A stretch of DNA of 64,000 nucleotides. It comes from Pusillimonas sp. DMV24BSW_D. GTDB lineage: Bacteria > Pseudomonadota > Gammaproteobacteria > Burkholderiales > Burkholderiaceae_B. The position numbers and the translations under genes were made by a program. Position 1 is the stretch's first letter; each line of letters begins with the position of its first letter. The DNA is taken from NCBI RefSeq assembly GCF_011388195.1, contig NZ_CP049990.1:868001-932000 (forward strand), given 5' to 3'. The notes beneath the pieces were generated by a model, which made no database searches, was not told where the DNA came from, and saw only the letters and a list, made by a program, of their open reading frames with translations. Shown here in pieces: positions 61,239 through 64,000 of this stretch.

Positions 61239-62450
61239 ATGAAGTTATTAAAACAAATGACTGTTGCCGCAGCGATGACAGTCGGGTTGGCGGCCTATTC
61301 AGGCCACGCCGCCGCAGAGAAAGACACCATTCTTATTGGTGAAATCAACAGCTATAAAACGTTGCCGGCCAACCTGGAGCCCTATAAAAAAGGGTGGGAG
61401 CTGGCGCAAGAGCAGGTCAACGCAAAAGGCGGTGTGCTGGGTAAGAAGCTGGAAACCATTTTTCGTGACGACAACGCCAATGCCGGCGATGCCGTGCGAA
61501 TTGCCGAGGAACTGATTTCACGGGATAACGTCGATATTCTGGCCGGCGTGACACTATCGCACGTTGGTTTGGCCGTCACCGACTTTGCCAAGCAGCGTGA
61601 ACGTTTCTTCCTGGCCTCCGGCCCGTTAAGTGACAAAGTAGTGTGGGATAACGGCAATCGTTACACCTACCGCTTGCGTGCCGGCACTCACGCATTGGCT
61701 GCGTCCGTTGCGCCTGCCGCAGCTGCTGCAAACAAGAAGCGCTGGGCGCTCATTTACCCTAACTATGAGTATGGTCAGGCCGCTGTCGCGTCGTTCAAGG
61801 CTGAGCTAAAGCGTTTGCAACCCGATGTCGAGTTCGTTGCCGAACAGGCGCCGCCTTTTGGTCGCCTGGATCCAGGACCGGCTGTTCAGGCGTTGGCTGA
61901 TGCCAAGCCCGATGCAATTTTCAACGTATTGTTCGGGCCCGACTTAACCAAGTTTGCGCGTGAAGGCAAAACACGGGGTTTGTTCGAAGGACGCACTGTT
62001 GTGAGCTTGCTGACGGGCGAACCTGAGTACCTTGATCCGTTGCGTGCCGATGCGCCGGACGGCTGGATTGTCACCGGCTATCCCTATACCTCAATTGATA
62101 CGCCGGAGCACGATGCGTTCATCAAGGCTTATGAAGAAAAGTACGATGACTATCCGCGCTTGAATTCGGTAATTGGTTATTCCACGGTTATGGCACTGGC
62201 TGCGGGTATTGAAAAGGCCGGCTCAACCGACACCGAAGCGTTGATCAAGGCTTTCAAGGGACTGGAGTTCGTAACGCCGTTTGGCCCGGTTAAGTTCCGT
62301 GAGCTTGATAATCAGTCGACCATGGGGATTCACGTAGGCAAGTTGGCTGTTGAAAATAACCGCGGCGTGATGCCTGAAGGTGAATACATGCCGGGTGAAG
62401 CGTTGCAACCACCCGATGACGTTGTTAAGCAGTTGCGTAAAGACGGCTAA
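61239..62450 (+). CDS. Branched-chain-type ABC substrate-binding protein (third system)
   Basis: The 403-residue receptor has a Sec signal (MKLLKQMTVAAAMTVGLAAY, cleavage after HAAA) and a mature part EKDTILIGEINSYKTLPANLEPYKKG with the type I binding fold. GGGAG (61227-61231) suits the ATG at 61239; a GTG at 61236 is an alternative. Upstream is an AT-rich 289-base gap with no other gene; it holds a short hairpin (GTGGG, AAAAA, CCCAC at 61022-61036). The fused permease follows, so this is a complete import system continuing to the right. The ligand is unknown. Confidence 0.9.
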   Translation: MKLLKQMTVAAAMTVGLAAYSGHAAAEKDTILIGEINSYKTLPANLEPYKKGWELAQEQVNAKGGVLGKKLETIFRDDNANAGDAVRIAEELISRDNVDILAGVTLSHVGLAVTDFAKQRERFFLASGPLSDKVVWDNGNRYTYRLRAGTHALAASVAPAAAAANKKRWALIYPNYEYGQAAVASFKAELKRLQPDVEFVAEQAPPFGRLDPGPAVQALADAKPDAIFNVLFGPDLTKFAREGKTRGLFEGRTVVSLLTGEPEYLDPLRADAPDGWIVTGYPYTSIDTPEHDAFIKAYEEKYDDYPRLNSVIGYSTVMALAAGIEKAGSTDTEALIKAFKGLEFVTPFGPVKFRELDNQSTMGIHVGKLAVENNRGVMPEGEYMPGEALQPPDDVVKQLRKDG

Positions 62451-62526
62451 AACCCGCCTACGATGCGGGGGGCGCGGTTTAACCCGGCGTCTCCCGCCCA
62501 TTTGATCTAACCAGCAGCAGGTTCCC

Positions 62527-64000
62527 ATGGATTTCTCAGGATTTTTGGTTCAGCTACTGAACGGCCTGGCAGGTGCGTCGTCGCTTTTTCTGGTCGCCGC
62601 AGGGTTGTCATTGATTTTTGGTGTTACCCGCATCGTTAACTTCGCACACGGCTCATTTTATATGGTCGGTATATATGTTGCGTATTCGTTAGTGATGCAT
62701 TTGGAAGATTCGCTGGGCTTTTGGCCGGCCATTGTTTTGGCGGCGATCCTGGTGGGCGTCTTTGGCGCACTGATCGAAATCTTTCTGTTACGTCGTATTT
62801 ATCACGCGCCGGAATTGTTCCAGTTGCTGGCCACGTTTGCCGTTGCCTTAATGGTGCGCGATGCCGTTTTATGGTTCTGGGGGCCGGAAGAGCTGCTGGG
62901 CCCTCGTGCGCCGGGCCTGGAAGGTGCCGTTGAAATTTTGGGCCGGCAGTTTCCCGAATATGACTTATTCCTTATTGCCGTGGGCCCCGTTTTCCTGGGT
63001 TTGTTGTGGTTATTGCTGACACGCACGAAATGGGGGACGCTGGTACGTGCTGCAACGCAAGATCGCTCTATGGTGAGTGCGTTAGGGGTGAACCAAGCCT
63101 GGTTGTTTACGGCGGTATTTGCCTTGGGCGCCGCTTTGGCTGCACTGGGCGGCGCTTTGCAATTGCCGCGTGAGCCGGCCAACCTTGAAATGGATATCCA
63201 TATTATTGGCGCTGCTTTCGTCATTGTGGTGGTGGGTGGCATGGGTTCCATCACCGGTGCTTACATTGCTGCGTTATTAATTGCCGAGCTTAAAGCTATC
63301 TGTATGTGGCTGGGTTTGGTCGAAATATTCGGCTTTGAGATTTCATTCTCGAAGCTAACGCTGGTGGTTGAATTCCTGGTGATGGCGGTCGTGTTGATCA
63401 TCCGACCATGGGGTTTGCTGGGCAGGGCGCCTTCCGCAGGTCATAATGCCAACGCGGGGGAGATGCCGTTGATTCCAGCCAGTAAAGCCTTCAAAATCGG
63501 CGCGGCTATTTTGGTGTTGTTCCTGGTTGCAACGCCTGAAGTTTTCTCGGATTTCCCTTACCTCACCGTACTGTTGAATGACATCCTCATTGCGAGTCTT
63601 TTCGCCACCAGTTTGTATTTCATTATGGGTCCTGGCGGCATGCACTCGTTCGGCCATGCGGCGTACTTTGGTTTGGGGGCTTACGGTGCCGCGTTACTGG
63701 TTAAAACGTTGGGCGTTCCCATGGAGCTTGCACTGGTTCTGGGGCCGGTTGTTGCCGGCATTGGTGCGCTTATTTTCGGCTGGTTCGCCGTTCGCCTAAG
63801 TGGTGTATACCTGGCCATGCTGACACTGGCCGTTGCCCAGATTGTGTGGGCGGTTGTGTTCCAGTGGGATGACTTTACCGGCGGCAGTAACGGCTTAACC
63901 GGCGTGTGGCCGTCGAAGTGGCTATCGGATAAAACCACTTATTACTACCTGACATTGGGGCTCACCCTGGTGGGAATATTGTGGTTGCGTCGTGTCCTGT
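62527..64000 (+). CDS. Fused LivH-LivM type ABC permease (cut by window edge)
   Basis: The reading frame is open from the ATG at 62527 to the right edge (491 codons). Residues 1 to about 300 are a full LivH unit (GVTRIVNFAHGSFYMVGIYV near residue 34). After a short hydrophilic linker (about 300-320) a LivM unit begins, with PGGMHSFGHAAYFGLGAYGA near residue 373 and RLSGVYLAMLTLAVAQIVW near 423. LivH and LivM are separate genes in the other two importers of this window, so the fusion marks a different subfamily. The C-terminus and ATPases lie outside. Confidence 0.9.
   Translation, partial: MDFSGFLVQLLNGLAGASSLFLVAAGLSLIFGVTRIVNFAHGSFYMVGIYVAYSLVMHLEDSLGFWPAIVLAAILVGVFGALIEIFLLRRIYHAPELFQLLATFAVALMVRDAVLWFWGPEELLGPRAPGLEGAVEILGRQFPEYDLFLIAVGPVFLGLLWLLLTRTKWGTLVRAATQDRSMVSALGVNQAWLFTAVFALGAALAALGGALQLPREPANLEMDIHIIGAAFVIVVVGGMGSITGAYIAALLIAELKAICMWLGLVEIFGFEISFSKLTLVVEFLVMAVVLIIRPWGLLGRAPSAGHNANAGEMPLIPASKAFKIGAAILVLFLVATPEVFSDFPYLTVLLNDILIASLFATSLYFIMGPGGMHSFGHAAYFGLGAYGAALLVKTLGVPMELALVLGPVVAGIGALIFGWFAVRLSGVYLAMLTLAVAQIVWAVVFQWDDFTGGSNGLTGVWPSKWLSDKTTYYYLTLGLTLVGILWLRRVL

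Noticed and set aside
1-64000. Mobile elements, phage genes, CRISPR arrays or tRNA genes
   Set aside because: No transposase or integrase motifs, regularly spaced repeats or cloverleaf-like sequences were seen on either strand, even near the AT-rich importer region.

Overview
The window looks like a chromosomal segment of a betaproteobacterium of the order Burkholderiales, probably family Alcaligenaceae (a Pusillimonas/Castellaniella/Bordetella-like aromatic degrader). The grounds are the uvrA - MFS transporter - ssb gene order known from Bordetella and relatives, the protein styles of malate synthase G, ArgD and PhhB, moderate-to-high GC, and the large number of TRAP and LivFGHM-type importers. 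No rRNA, tRNA, CRISPR array, transposase or integrase was seen.

Layout. (1) 1-587, minus strand: a Rieske ferredoxin and the start of an FAD ferredoxin reductase, electron carriers for an oxygenase outside the window. (2) 728-12487, plus strand: a TRAP solute receptor, a three-subunit molybdenum hydroxylase (one subunit is a CoxS-CoxG fusion), an NMT1-type ABC importer, the TRAP membrane subunits and an EamA exporter; this reads as an uptake and hydroxylation unit for an unknown heteroaromatic or aromatic compound. (3) 12628-19866: argD, a LysR regulator, a TAXI-type TRAP importer translationally coupled to a sulfatase, and a DUF3293 protein. (4) 19872-31748: an amidase and housekeeping genes (glcB, phhB, amn, a SET-domain methyltransferase, uvrA, MFS, ssb, TerC). 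(5) 31802-38550: a GntR regulator, a class III extradiol dioxygenase (LigB/LigA type) and a branched-chain-type ABC importer. (6) 38851-41928: an arylformamidase-like hydrolase, an aryl-alcohol dehydrogenase and a nitrilase. (7) 42110-60949: the most striking region, described below. (8) 61239-64000: a third branched-chain-type importer with a fused LivH-LivM permease, cut by the right edge.

The central system is 42110-59006. An ABC importer and an IclR regulator precede a long plus-strand operon encoding a CYP199-like cytochrome P450, its [2Fe-2S] ferredoxin, an SDR alcohol dehydrogenase, an aldehyde dehydrogenase, a terephthalate 1,2-dioxygenase (TphA2, TphA3, TphA1) with a second copy of the small subunit, the diol dehydrogenase TphB and two tandem amidases. 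Read in order this spells out a proposed route: p-toluate (4-methylbenzoate) to 4-hydroxymethylbenzoate (P450), to 4-carboxybenzaldehyde (SDR), to terephthalate (ALDH), to the cis-dihydrodiol (TphA), to protocatechuate (TphB). In the known p-toluate route of Comamonas the first step is made by the Rieske enzyme TsaMB; here a P450 would replace it. A near-identical 14-base element lies in front of both the importer and the P450/iclR promoters, suggesting one IclR regulon. The extradiol dioxygenase at 32645-33900 could cleave the product but its substrate is uncertain.

Gene functions are assigned by reading motifs and by recalled family similarity; no database search was possible. Promoters and operators are predictions from sequence pattern only.
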